DNA from: Bathymodiolus heckerae thiotrophic gill symbiont
GTDB taxonomy: Bacteria; Pseudomonadota; Gammaproteobacteria; PS1; Pseudothioglobaceae
Assembly: GCF_900180345.1 (NCBI RefSeq)
Contig: NZ_FXLV01000010.1
Location: 1-34,605, forward strand
Length of the DNA stretch: 34,605 nucleotides
Direction of reading: 5' to 3'
The notes under the pieces were generated by a model. The model was not told where the DNA came from and did not search any database. It saw only the letters and a list, made by a program, of their open reading frames with translations. Positions 1-6,805 of this stretch are shown piece after piece. Both the position numbers and the translations under genes were made by a program. Each line of letters starts with the position of its first letter. The first letter of the stretch is position 1.

Positions 1-128
1 ATTTTTTATCAGCAAAACGACCAAGAAAGATAGGGTATTTTATCAAAATCTGGTTGATTTGTCTGTGATATATTGTGGTTTTATTGTTATAAATCAGTTT
101 GTTGTATGGTTTTTAAGGGTTGACTAAT

Positions 129-224
129 TACAGAAGATTCCATGAAACATTGAAATACAAAAAACCAATGGATGTGCACCAAGAAAGTATAAAATTAAAC
201 CAGAAAAAAAAGAGGGATTCTTGA
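129..224 (+). pseudogene. C-terminal remnant of an IS3-family transposase (OrfB)
   Basis: The open stretch reads YRRFHETLKYKKPMDV and then a lysine-rich tail before TGA at 222-224. The pattern Y-x-R-x-H-E-x-L-x-Y-x-x-P-x-x-V is the typical C-terminal end of IS3-family OrfB (rve integrase) proteins. The frame is closed by TAA at 114-116 only a few codons upstream, so only about 31 residues survive and the element is dead. No terminal inverted repeat was found. Positions 225-375 hold no gene I can support. A frame ending at 371 (roughly 286-371) reads as amino-acid-like sequence but resembles no family I recognise. Confidence 0.65.
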
Positions 225-375
225 GGTTTGCTATATAAGAAAATTTAAAAAGTTGTCAAAGGTTTTGGGGTGATGTAGTAGCTTATAAAGCACGAGGAAG
301 GAAATCCTGCATTAGCGCTAATTAAAACATTTGTTAAGGTCTTTGCAGATGTGCAAATTACAACGGATTAACTTC

Positions 376-1332
376 TCATTTACTTATATATAACTCTGCT
401 TCAATTACTGCCGAATCTTTATTGCTAGTTGAATTTAGTTGTGTGTCCAACACTTGACGATAGGTACGACTAATAACGCTGAGTGTTTTCTCGTGTCGAG
501 AAAATAAGGTTTGTGCTTTGATATGGGTGTCGTTGATATTAACATCAGCTTTAAGTAAAAAATAGCTACTTTTAATGTCAATTAACGGACTGAAAACTGT
601 TTTGACTTGTTCCAAGGTAAGCCCACTAAGCGCTTGATGTATCGCTCTGTATGCTTCTTTAAGTGAATTAAAAGGTCTTTTTTCTGCAATCATCTCTGCA
701 GATGACAGGGATAAATCTGGATACAAAGCGGCAATCATCTTCTTTTCAGCGGTGTTGATATTAACCTTGGTTTTGATACTTGTAGAGGCATAAATATAAG
801 GCTCTATTGTTAAATAATCTTTAAGCGTGATGCCTTCAACCAATTTGAGTTGCGAGATATGCTCAAACCCTTGCAACAACGAGTGATTGTTAATATACTC
901 AAGGATTAAATCAACCATAAAATCTTGATCTAAGACAGTGTTAAGTGTGTTTAAAATACGACTGTACTTTGGTACAATATTAGCCTGATTGTCTTTGAAT
1001 TTAAATGTATCATTGATATTAAAACGCGCTTGAAAATCAACTATCGTGCCATTAATTGTACCATTAGGCACTGAAATTGGAGGAATTTTCTTTGCCCAAT
1101 CCTCACTTAAATCATCGACTTTCTTATCCTCATCTTCTTTCAAAATACTTCGCACCCAAGTCTCTATACTATAAAGGTAATTAATGGCTTGATTAGTGTA
1201 AACACTATTTTTAGTATTTTTTAAACTCAGTGCTTGTTGTTGCCACATTAGGTTCACCGCCAGAGTAATCATAGCGACTATAACTAATACACTAACCAAC
1301 ACCACGCCTTTTTCATGAGATTTTTGCATCAT
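376..1332 (-). CDS. gspK: Type II secretion minor pseudopilin GspK
   Basis: This 318-residue protein matches the usual GspK length. It begins with a short leader MMQKSHEKG followed by a hydrophobic segment (VVLVSVLVIVAMITLAVNLM), which is a prepilin-peptidase type N-terminus. The fifth residue after the cleavage glycine is Ser rather than Glu, and lack of Glu5 is a known trait of GspK. GspK caps the pseudopilus tip with GspI and GspJ in the periplasm and inner membrane. The start overlaps the gspJ stop in ATGA, so it is the last gene of the gspH-I-J-K run and is likely translationally coupled. No gspL or gspM follows; transposase debris lies downstream instead. Confidence 0.88.
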   Translation of the reverse strand: MMQKSHEKGVVLVSVLVIVAMITLAVNLMWQQQALSLKNTKNSVYTNQAINYLYSIETWVRSILKEDEDKKVDDLSEDWAKKIPPISVPNGTINGTIVDFQARFNINDTFKFKDNQANIVPKYSRILNTLNTVLDQDFMVDLILEYINNHSLLQGFEHISQLKLVEGITLKDYLTIEPYIYASTSIKTKVNINTAEKKMIAALYPDLSLSSAEMIAEKRPFNSLKEAYRAIHQALSGLTLEQVKTVFSPLIDIKSSYFLLKADVNINDTHIKAQTLFSRHEKTLSVISRTYRQVLDTQLNSTSNKDSAVIEAELYISK

Positions 1333-1829
1333 TGAATTGCCACGATTTTTTTAATATTACCCCAATAAGGATGGGTAAATTTAATTTCAATGGCTTTTAA
1401 ATAGTTTTTGTTGTTTTTGTCCTTCCAAGTGGCATGCCATTTATTGGTGTTATCTAGCAACCGTATTTTGAACACCTTAACCCCTTCTAACAGAATCAAT
1501 TCTGCTTTTTTATCTAGACTAGAGACTTCCTCTCGCCTGACGGTATTTTCACTAAACTGATACTGAATATCAAGTAAAGTATCGTTCTGCACACTACTAA
1601 GACGGATAGATTTTGTATTCAAAACAATCTTTCGATGCAAGGTTTGGGAAAAATCTCGCTCAAAATACAGCAAGATTTTTTGTAGTTGCATTAAGTTTTG
1701 GGTGTGTTGTTTTTGTATTGATTGATGCTTAAGCGTACTGTCCAGTGCATTATAAGAGATGAGACTAATCACAGACAATATGGCTATTGCAATGAGCAGT
1801 TCTACTAAAGTGAAGCCGTGTTGTTTCAT
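1329..1829 (-). CDS. gspJ: Type II secretion minor pseudopilin GspJ
   Basis: The 166-residue protein has a class III leader MKQHG cleaved before FTLVELLIAIAILSVISL, with Glu at mature position 5 as needed for pseudopilus assembly. The rest is a soluble periplasmic domain of the size expected for GspJ, somewhat short for the family. Assignment as GspJ rather than another pseudopilin rests on its place between gspI and gspK and on the start of the mature protein. It overlaps gspK by 4 bp and gspI by 4 bp, indicating a single mRNA. It should bind GspI and GspK in the tip complex. Confidence 0.83.
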   Translation of the reverse strand: MKQHGFTLVELLIAIAILSVISLISYNALDSTLKHQSIQKQHTQNLMQLQKILLYFERDFSQTLHRKIVLNTKSIRLSSVQNDTLLDIQYQFSENTVRREEVSSLDKKAELILLEGVKVFKIRLLDNTNKWHATWKDKNNKNYLKAIEIKFTHPYWGNIKKIVAIQ

Positions 1830-2191
1830 TTTTCTAAATATAACACCAAGGTGGCAACCGATTGCTTGTTATCACGCTTTTCAATACTTGAGTAAAGGGA
1901 TAAATCGGTTTTAATAATATCTTTGTTGGGCGTTGTTTGTGTATTCGTTTGCCAATACCAAGTTTGCTTACCCATCTCATATTCACCAGATTGATAGCCC
2001 ATATTGGGTTTTAACCCTATACGCTTATCCACACTTAAATTACTAATGACTAAATTTGCCAGTGTTTTTTGTTGAAAATAAGTGATACTATTGGCGTTTT
2101 GCTGATTGGCTGTAACTAAGGCACTAAGCGACACAGCCACGACAACCAATGCAATTAAAACCTCAACCAATGTAAAGCCCTTAACTTTCAT
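1826..2191 (-). CDS. gspI: Type II secretion minor pseudopilin GspI
   Basis: The 121-residue protein starts MKVKG followed by FTLVEVLIALVVVAVSLSAL, a classic prepilin-peptidase site with Glu5. The following AxxxANQQNAN and LANLVISNL pattern is typical of GspI. Length (about 120 residues) is normal for the family. It overlaps gspJ by 4 bp and gspH by 11 bp. In the family, GspI nucleates the minor-pseudopilin tip with GspJ and GspK. Confidence 0.87.
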   Translation of the reverse strand: MKVKGFTLVEVLIALVVVAVSLSALVTANQQNANSITYFQQKTLANLVISNLSVDKRIGLKPNMGYQSGEYEMGKQTWYWQTNTQTTPNKDIIKTDLSLYSSIEKRDNKQSVATLVLYLEK

Positions 2192-2678
2192 CCGCCTTAA
2201 CTTTGGGCATCACACCCGTTTTAAAAGTGACGGATTCGCCATCTTGAGACAAAATAATAGTCGCATCTGTTATAAATCCATTGGGTAGTATTTCAATTAC
2301 CTCAACATCGCAGACAACGCTACGAAGTTTAAATTTCAGTACTTCAAGATGTTGACTAGGCTGCCATAATGATTTTTCTGATAACACTTTTTCTTTACCT
2401 TCATTTATTTCTGGCTGAAAACTGAGCGCCTGTATATTATCCTTGCTCACTTTTAAATATATAGGCTGGTTGTATAATTGCACATGATTCTGCACAAGCG
2501 TAATGTGTTGTTGCATCTTGGCTTTTAACTTATTTACCTCAGAAGGACTAGCAATATTAATGCTCAAAGTAACCAAACTTGCCAAAATACCCACAATCAA
2601 AACCACCACCAATAACTCGATCAGCGTAAACCCCTTTATAAAGGGGCTAGTGTCAATTATATTTTCTTTTTCTACCAT
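2181..2678 (-). CDS. gspH: Type II secretion minor pseudopilin GspH
   Basis: The 165-residue protein has a rather long 16-residue leader ending IKG, then FTLIELLVVVLIVGILASL with Glu5. The remaining domain, with its β-strand-rich end (a GFITDATI stretch), fits GspH, which joins the tip complex to the major pseudopilin. It is the first gene of the gspH-I-J-K set. A purine-rich stretch (AGAGG, AAAGG) lies just before the ATG and a promoter-like -10 lies at 2711-2716. The major pseudopilin gspG and the secretion ATPase genes are not in the window, so the rest of the system must be elsewhere or lost. Confidence 0.82.
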   Translation of the reverse strand: MVEKENIIDTSPFIKGFTLIELLVVVLIVGILASLVTLSINIASPSEVNKLKAKMQQHITLVQNHVQLYNQPIYLKVSKDNIQALSFQPEINEGKEKVLSEKSLWQPSQHLEVLKFKLRSVVCDVEVIEILPNGFITDATIILSQDGESVTFKTGVMPKVKADES

Positions 2679-2710
2679 CCTTTCGGTCTACCTCTGTTTT
2701 TTCTGATTAT

Positions 2711-2739
2711 ATTATAGCCTGTTAAGTTTTTTATCTACA
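2711..2739 (-). promoter_or_regulatory. Probable promoter of gspHIJK
   Basis: On the minus strand a perfect -10 box TATAAT (2711-2716) lies 17 bp after a weak -35 (TGTAGA, 2734-2739). It sits about 30 bp before the gspH start codon with no other gene between. The -35 is poor, so strength is uncertain. Confidence 0.45.
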
Positions 2740-2814
2740 CTATAAAATCTTCATTAACTATAGCCAGCCATACCTTGATTAGTTATTCTACGAATGTGGT
2801 CAATCAACTTAATA

Positions 2815-3172
2815 TCAGGCTCTTATCCAAAACGCAACCAGTATTTTTGCTACTCTAATTAGATTTGTTTCACCTAAAGAGACCTTTGCATAAATATGAA
2901 TAATCATCAAAAATCCACTTTTCACCCGCTTGGCGATTTTTTAAACCCAGCCTTAGCCCTGCTAGGACAAGGTTTAATAAAATCACCAATCTGGCAAAAA
3001 TTGAATTTTGCTAATCATCCCTATTTTATGCAAAGGTCTCCTAAAGACAAATATTCCTCATGCGGTAAACAAAGATTAGAGGCTTTTCCCAACGCATTAA
3101 TTTGATAACTGGAAAAGGAATAATTGACAGGATCACTAACCATACCAGCACGCACTGCACCTAAATACAAAA
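2815..3172 (-). pseudogene. Decayed REP-associated (Y1/RAYT-type) transposase, C-terminal part, split by MITE copy 1
   Basis: Reading the minus strand down from about 3172 gives a frame containing AVRAGMVSDPVNYSFSSYQI, then NALGKASNLCLPHEEYLSL. This is the conserved C-terminal pattern (VRAGMV..P..Y.WSSY..., P...YL.L) of the REP-associated tyrosine transposases of the IS200/Y1 superfamily. At TTTAG (3041-3045) the frame is interrupted by MITE copy 1. Removing the MITE and one copy of the 5-bp duplication restores the frame (YLSLGETNLIRV) to a TGA at 2815-2817. The N-terminal catalytic HUH and Tyr part is absent; upstream the frame runs into a truncated MITE end. It is a dead remnant, useful mainly as an empty-site record of MITE insertion. 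Confidence 0.7.
2879..3040 (-). mobile_element. MITE copy 1 (162 bp), inserted in the RAYT remnant
   Basis: Bounded by inverted ends GAGACCTTTGCATAAAT and ATAnnATGCAAAGGTCTC-like sequence, flanked on both sides by the direct repeat CTAAA. Its interior matches MITE copy 3 (25965-26125) in reverse orientation, including the central CCTAGCAGGGCTAAGG core. The left and right arms are themselves imperfect reverse complements, so the whole element can fold into one long hairpin. It encodes no transposase. The short open frame running through it (from 2896) is a by-product. Confidence 0.88.
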
Positions 3173-3186
3173 AACAGCTATAAAAA

Positions 3187-3225
3187 GATCTTTGCATAAA
3201 TATGGATGATTAGCAGAACACAACT
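3187..3225 (+). mobile_element. Truncated MITE end
   Basis: The stretch GATCTTTGCATAAATATGG followed by ATGATTAGCAGAA matches the left end of MITE copy 4 with small differences. Similarity fades after about 40 bp and no matching right end follows. It marks an older, decayed insertion next to the RAYT remnant. The rest of 3226-3355 holds nothing I can name. Confidence 0.6.
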
Positions 3226-3355
3226 TTTGGTAGCAATCTCTATCAGTATTGGTAAATGTTAAGAAAAGTGAAAAAACACAACAAACCCTTTTGCATTAAG
3301 GTTAAAATACTCATCTTAATTTTGGTAAAATCCTATAAAACCTTGCTGAAAGCCA

Positions 3356-3400
3356 CTTCTAAGCCGTAGGTCAAATGTTCGAATCATTTTAGGTGTACCA
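3356..3400 (+). pseudogene. 3' half of a tRNA-Arg (UCU anticodon)
   Basis: From 3356 the sequence reads as a tRNA from the anticodon loop onward: loop CTTCTAA (anticodon TCT), 3' anticodon strand GCCGT, variable loop AGGTC, a perfect 5-bp T stem (AAATG/CATTT) around TTCGAAT, a 3' acceptor strand TAGGTGT, and ACCA. It is similar in layout to E. coli tRNA-Arg(UCU). The 5' half is missing: the bases before the loop do not pair with GCCGT, and no D arm or ACACCTA acceptor strand is found in the expected 32 bases upstream. It ends 10 bp before the intact tRNA-His. Such anticodon-loop-to-CCA halves are the usual scar of tRNA-targeted integrative elements. Confidence 0.65.
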
Positions 3401-3410
3401 CCCAGTTTAT

Positions 3411-3487
3411 GGCGGGAATAGCTCAGTTGGTAGAGCCCCGGATTGTGATTCCGGTTGTCGCGGGTTCAAGACCCGTTTCTCGCCCCA
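3411..3487 (+). tRNA. tRNA-His (GTG)
   Basis: A full cloverleaf is present. The extra 5' G (G-1, 3411) opposite C73 is specific to tRNA-His. The acceptor stem GCGGGAA/TTCTCGC has one G-T pair. The D arm is GCTC...GAGC. The anticodon stem-loop is CCGGA TTGTGAT TCCGG with anticodon GTG. The T stem is CGGGT/ACCCG. CCA is encoded (3485-3487). It is followed at once by a strong terminator. Confidence 0.97.
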
Positions 3488-3492
3488 TATTT

Positions 3493-3521
3493 AAAAGCTT
3501 GTAGCAATACAAGCTTTTTTT
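3493..3521 (+). terminator. Rho-independent terminator of tRNA-His
   Basis: A 10-bp perfect stem AAAAGCTTGT/ACAAGCTTTT encloses a 6-base loop and runs into seven or more T. It lies 5 bp after the tRNA-His CCA. Confidence 0.9.
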
Positions 3522-3684
3522 GTTTTGATGCAATCACTACTTGATTAGAATATTCTCGATTTTTAATCATCGCTTGCCAAGTATCTGATATTAACAGATG
3601 TTGCTCGCAAATATCAAGGTGTTTAAATAAAAATCTTGTGTGTATTTCTACGAGTATTATTTAAATTTACGCAAAAATCTCCAG

Positions 3685-3690
3685 TATAAT
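3685..3690 (+). promoter_or_regulatory. -10 box of the lemA promoter
   Basis: A perfect TATAAT lies 31 bp before the lemA ATG, in the only gap between the tRNA terminator and the operon. No good -35 is seen at 16-18 bp. A small hairpin ATCTG/CAGAT occurs upstream near 3584. Confidence 0.4.
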
Positions 3691-3720
3691 TTAAAACAAT
3701 ATCTTTTAAGGAGTTTACGC

Positions 3721-4329
3721 ATGGATTTTTTAATACATAACTGGTTATTAATCACAATTATTGGGGTTTTGATTATTTGGATTGTTAACATTTATAACAA
3801 ATTAGTTTCTTATAAAACCCAATATCAAAATGGTTTTGAGCAAATCTCAGTGCAGCTCAAACGACGCTTGGATTTGATTGGAAATTTGGTTGATGCAGCC
3901 AAAAAATACATGGAACACGAAAAAGAAACGCTCATGGCAGTAACACAAGCAAGGTCTGGACTTTTACAAGCGACACAAGCAGCTGAAAGCAATCCAAGTG
4001 ATGCCAGTGCCATGGCAACATTAGCAAGTTCGCAAGTGGCATTAGAAGGTGCGATGGGTGGATTTAACTTAAAAATGGAAGATTATCCAGAGTTAAAGGC
4101 CAGTGAAAATATGATGCAGTTGTCAGAGGAATTAACCACAACAGAAAATCGAATTTCCAGCGCTCGTCAAGGGTATAACGATTTGGTACAAAAATTTAAT
4201 GAATACAAAAAATCTTTTCCCAATGTTATTTTTGCAGGGATGTTTGGTTTTGGTGCTGATGCACAAAATTTAGAATTTAACGAAAGTATTCAGCAACTTA
4301 ACGAAGCGCCAAAAGATTTATTTAAATAG
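3721..4329 (+). CDS. lemA: LemA family membrane protein
   Basis: The start at 3721 is chosen because AAGGAG sits 7 bp before it; a longer open frame from 3640 lacks a ribosome site. The 202-residue product has one N-terminal membrane anchor (about residues 8-26, WLLITIIGVLIIWIVNIYNK) followed by a helical domain with the LemA pattern VQLKRRLDLIGNLVDAAKKY, and ends with the family's EYKKSFPNVIFA region. LemA proteins are of uncertain function and are commonly encoded beside an M48 membrane protease, as here (17 bp to the next gene). It probably forms a complex with or serves as partner of that protease. Confidence 0.92.
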   Translation: MDFLIHNWLLITIIGVLIIWIVNIYNKLVSYKTQYQNGFEQISVQLKRRLDLIGNLVDAAKKYMEHEKETLMAVTQARSGLLQATQAAESNPSDASAMATLASSQVALEGAMGGFNLKMEDYPELKASENMMQLSEELTTTENRISSARQGYNDLVQKFNEYKKSFPNVIFAGMFGFGADAQNLEFNESIQQLNEAPKDLFK

Positions 4330-4345
4330 TGATTTTTAAATAAAT

Positions 4346-5374
4346 ATGGACTTTAGAGAACACCAAGACCGTGCTAGAAAAAATAGCCGAATTATCTGGT
4401 TTTTGTATATTTTATTGCTATTGGTTTCTTCCTTTTTAATCGGCTGGACTCTTGCAGTTGGGCTTAATTTGGCAGAGCTTTATCAACCTGGTTATGAGCA
4501 ATATAGTTTTGGACAAAAATTTATTGCCAGTAATGTTCGTGCTTTTGATGACAAACACATTCAAATTTTAATCGGTTTTTCTGCAATTGCCTTTATTGTC
4601 CAAGGTTTGACCACGGTATTTGGCTTTGTCAAAAAATCAAATGGGCACAAAGTTGCGCTTGCTTTTGGTGGCAGCCTATTAAACGAGGACACAGCTGATT
4701 CTTTGGCACAAAAACAAGCCTTAAATATTGTTACCGAACAAGCCTTGGCAGCCAGCATACCAACCCCCAGTTTATATCTTATTCCAGAACAAGGTATCAA
4801 TGCTTTTGCCGCTGGAAAATCTAGCAAAAGTGCCATAGTCGCTATTACCCAAGGGGCATTGGATAATTTTAACCGCAACGAACTTTCAGGTGTTATTGCA
4901 CATGAAATAGGGCATATTACCAATCAAGATATTAAATTAAATATTCAAATATCTGCTTTTGTTTTTGGCTTTACCGCACTGTTCTTTTTAGCAAGATTCA
5001 TCTTTTATAATGCGATATATAATCGTAGAATGGATGGGCGTGCCAAATTGGTTATGTTTGCTATGGCAGCCGTTATTGGCATTATTGGTGCACTCACTGT
5101 GTGGCTTGGCAGGATTTTACAAGCCGCTATGAGCAGACAAAGAGAGTATTTGGCTGATGCTTCTGCGGTGCAATTTACGCGTTATCCTGAAGGTTTGGTG
5201 CAGGCCTTTGAAGTGCTGGAAAATGGAGGAAAGTCAAGTGTAATGGAAAATCCTTCTTCTAAAGAATACGCCCACGCTATGATGTTCGGCATTGGTGGTG
5301 AGTTGTTTGCTACACACCCGCCACTTAAAGAACGCATCGCTAGAATTCAAAATAGAAAAACAAATGTCAATTGA
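4346..5374 (+). CDS. M48-family integral membrane zinc metallopeptidase (HtpX-like, LemA-associated)
   Basis: The 342-residue protein has two N-terminal membrane segments (about 17-40 and 73-95), a zinc site HEIGH at residues 186-190, two further membrane segments after it, and the third zinc ligand Glu267 in the EYLAD motif. This is the M48 layout of HtpX/Ste24-type membrane proteases. Family members degrade misfolded or damaged inner-membrane proteins. It follows lemA by 16 bp and overlaps the map start by 11 bp. It carries FAAG after the linker, as in the LemA-linked M48 subgroup rather than classical HtpX, so I give no symbol. All catalytic residues are present. Confidence 0.9.
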   Translation: MDFREHQDRARKNSRIIWFLYILLLLVSSFLIGWTLAVGLNLAELYQPGYEQYSFGQKFIASNVRAFDDKHIQILIGFSAIAFIVQGLTTVFGFVKKSNGHKVALAFGGSLLNEDTADSLAQKQALNIVTEQALAASIPTPSLYLIPEQGINAFAAGKSSKSAIVAITQGALDNFNRNELSGVIAHEIGHITNQDIKLNIQISAFVFGFTALFFLARFIFYNAIYNRRMDGRAKLVMFAMAAVIGIIGALTVWLGRILQAAMSRQREYLADASAVQFTRYPEGLVQAFEVLENGGKSSVMENPSSKEYAHAMMFGIGGELFATHPPLKERIARIQNRKTNVN

Positions 5375-6155
5375 TATTAAATCTAGTGCTGAAATAGCAA
5401 AAATGCGTGTTGCTGGTCGCTTGGCAGCGCAAGTGCTAGATATGATTACGCCTTATGTCAAATCAGGTATTAGCACCGATGAACTAGATAAAATCTGCCA
5501 TGATTATATTGTCGATATTCAGGGTGCTATCCCCGCTCCGCTCAACTATCATGGCTTTCCAAAATCGATTTGTACCAGTATTAATAATGTGGTGTGTCAC
5601 GGTATTCCGAGTGAGAAAAAACTAAAAAAAGGCAACATTGTTAATATTGATATTACCGTGATTAAAGACGGCTATCACGGCGATACTTCTAAGATGTTTA
5701 TCATTGGAAAATCCAGCGTTAAGGCGCAACGCATTTGCCGTATTGCGCAAGAATGCTTATATATTGGCATTGAAAAAGTAAAACCCGGCATTCATTTAGG
5801 TGAAATTGGCAAAGCTATTGGCAGCCATGCGATTAAAAATAATTGCTCTATTGTGCGTGATTATTGCGGACATGGTATTGGCAGTGTGTTTCACGCCGAG
5901 CCGCAAGTGGTGCATTATGACGATGGCAATGTGGTTAATAGTGCAATTCTTGAAGCAGGTATGTCGTTTACCATTGAACCAATGGTAAATTTAGGTGGTT
6001 TTGAAGTCGTCACCTCAAAACTTGATAGTTGGACTGTTACCACCAAAGACCGCTCCTTGTCAGCACAATGGGAACATACGATTTTGGTTACCAAACAAGG
6101 TTATGAAATCCTCACACTTAGAGACGAAGAAAGTAATGCGCCTGTGCTAAAATGA
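5364..6155 (+). CDS. map: Methionine aminopeptidase, type I
   Basis: The start at 5364 (MSIDIKSSAEIAKMR) fits the family N-terminus; the frame is open further upstream inside the protease gene. The 263-residue enzyme removes N-terminal Met from new proteins in the cytoplasm. The two-metal site is intact: Asp96 and Asp107 (NIDITVIKDGYHGDTSK), His170 (CGHGIG), Glu205 (TIEP) and Glu237 (WEHT), with the substrate histidine in VCHGIP at 79. The length is normal. It overlaps the upstream protease gene by 11 bp, so the two are probably coupled, which is an unusual neighbour for map. Confidence 0.96.
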   Translation: MSIDIKSSAEIAKMRVAGRLAAQVLDMITPYVKSGISTDELDKICHDYIVDIQGAIPAPLNYHGFPKSICTSINNVVCHGIPSEKKLKKGNIVNIDITVIKDGYHGDTSKMFIIGKSSVKAQRICRIAQECLYIGIEKVKPGIHLGEIGKAIGSHAIKNNCSIVRDYCGHGIGSVFHAEPQVVHYDDGNVVNSAILEAGMSFTIEPMVNLGGFEVVTSKLDSWTVTTKDRSLSAQWEHTILVTKQGYEILTLRDEESNAPVLK

Positions 6156-6182
6156 CTTTTTTATTGAGATTGTTTTAAACCG

Positions 6183-6776
6183 TTGAAACGCTTACGAAAT
6201 TATTTTATCTCTGGTCTGCTTTTTTGGATTCCATTAGGTCTTAGCATTGTTGTTATCAAATTCTTTTTAGAATTGATCGATAACCTCATTCCTACCCAAT
6301 ACCTACCAGAATCCTTATTTGGTTTAGACAACGCTATTCCTGGGTCTGGCGTTGTTTGGATTATACTAATTATGCTTATTACTGGCGCTTTGGTGAATAA
6401 TTTTATCGGGCGTAAATTGATACAACTCTGGGAAAAATTACTCAATAAAATTCCAGGTTTTAGGGGAATTTACAGTGCGCTAAAACAACTTTCAGACACA
6501 GTGCTCAGTCCTTCTAGTGAAAGTTTTAAAAAAGTATTGCTGGTTGAGTATCCACGCCGAGGTATGTGGACTATTGCTTTTCAAACAGGCAGTTATCATG
6601 GCGAAGCAGAGAAAATAATCGGGCAAGAAATTGTTAATATTTATGTGTCTACCACGCCCAACCCAACTTCTGGGTTTTTTATTATGCTGCCAAAAAAAGA
6701 CACAGTTGAGCTAAATATGAGCGTCGATGACGCATTCAAATTAATTATTTCTACTGGTGTAGTAACGCCAAACTAA
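6183..6776 (+). CDS. DUF502 family inner-membrane protein
   Basis: The frame starts with TTG at 6183 ([20 protein letters not shown]); no ATG is close enough, so a TTG start is the best choice. The 197-residue protein has two membrane helices (about residues 9-30 and 53-72) and the DUF502 hallmarks [14 protein letters not shown] and the downstream [12 protein letters not shown]. Function is unknown. In many proteobacteria a DUF502 gene lies directly before aspS, as here (29 bp), and the same mRNA probably covers map to aspS. Confidence 0.9.
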   Translation: MKRLRNYFISGLLFWIPLGLSIVVIKFFLELIDNLIPTQYLPESLFGLDNAIPGSGVVWIILIMLITGALVNNFIGRKLIQLWEKLLNKIPGFRGIYSALKQLSDTVLSPSSESFKKVLLVEYPRRGMWTIAFQTGSYHGEAEKIIGQEIVNIYVSTTPNPTSGFFIMLPKKDTVELNMSVDDAFKLIISTGVVTPN

Positions 6777-6805
6777 ACAAACATAAAAGGAAAAAGAAAA
6801 AGAAA

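Noticed and set aside
286-371. Frame reading KHEEGNPALALIKTF before TAA at 369-371
   Set aside because: Protein-like but short, with stops just upstream and no family I can name.
2896-3105. Open frame starting in MITE copy 1
   Set aside because: It runs through the repeat and into the antisense of the RAYT remnant, with no ribosome site; the other MITE copies do not keep the frame.
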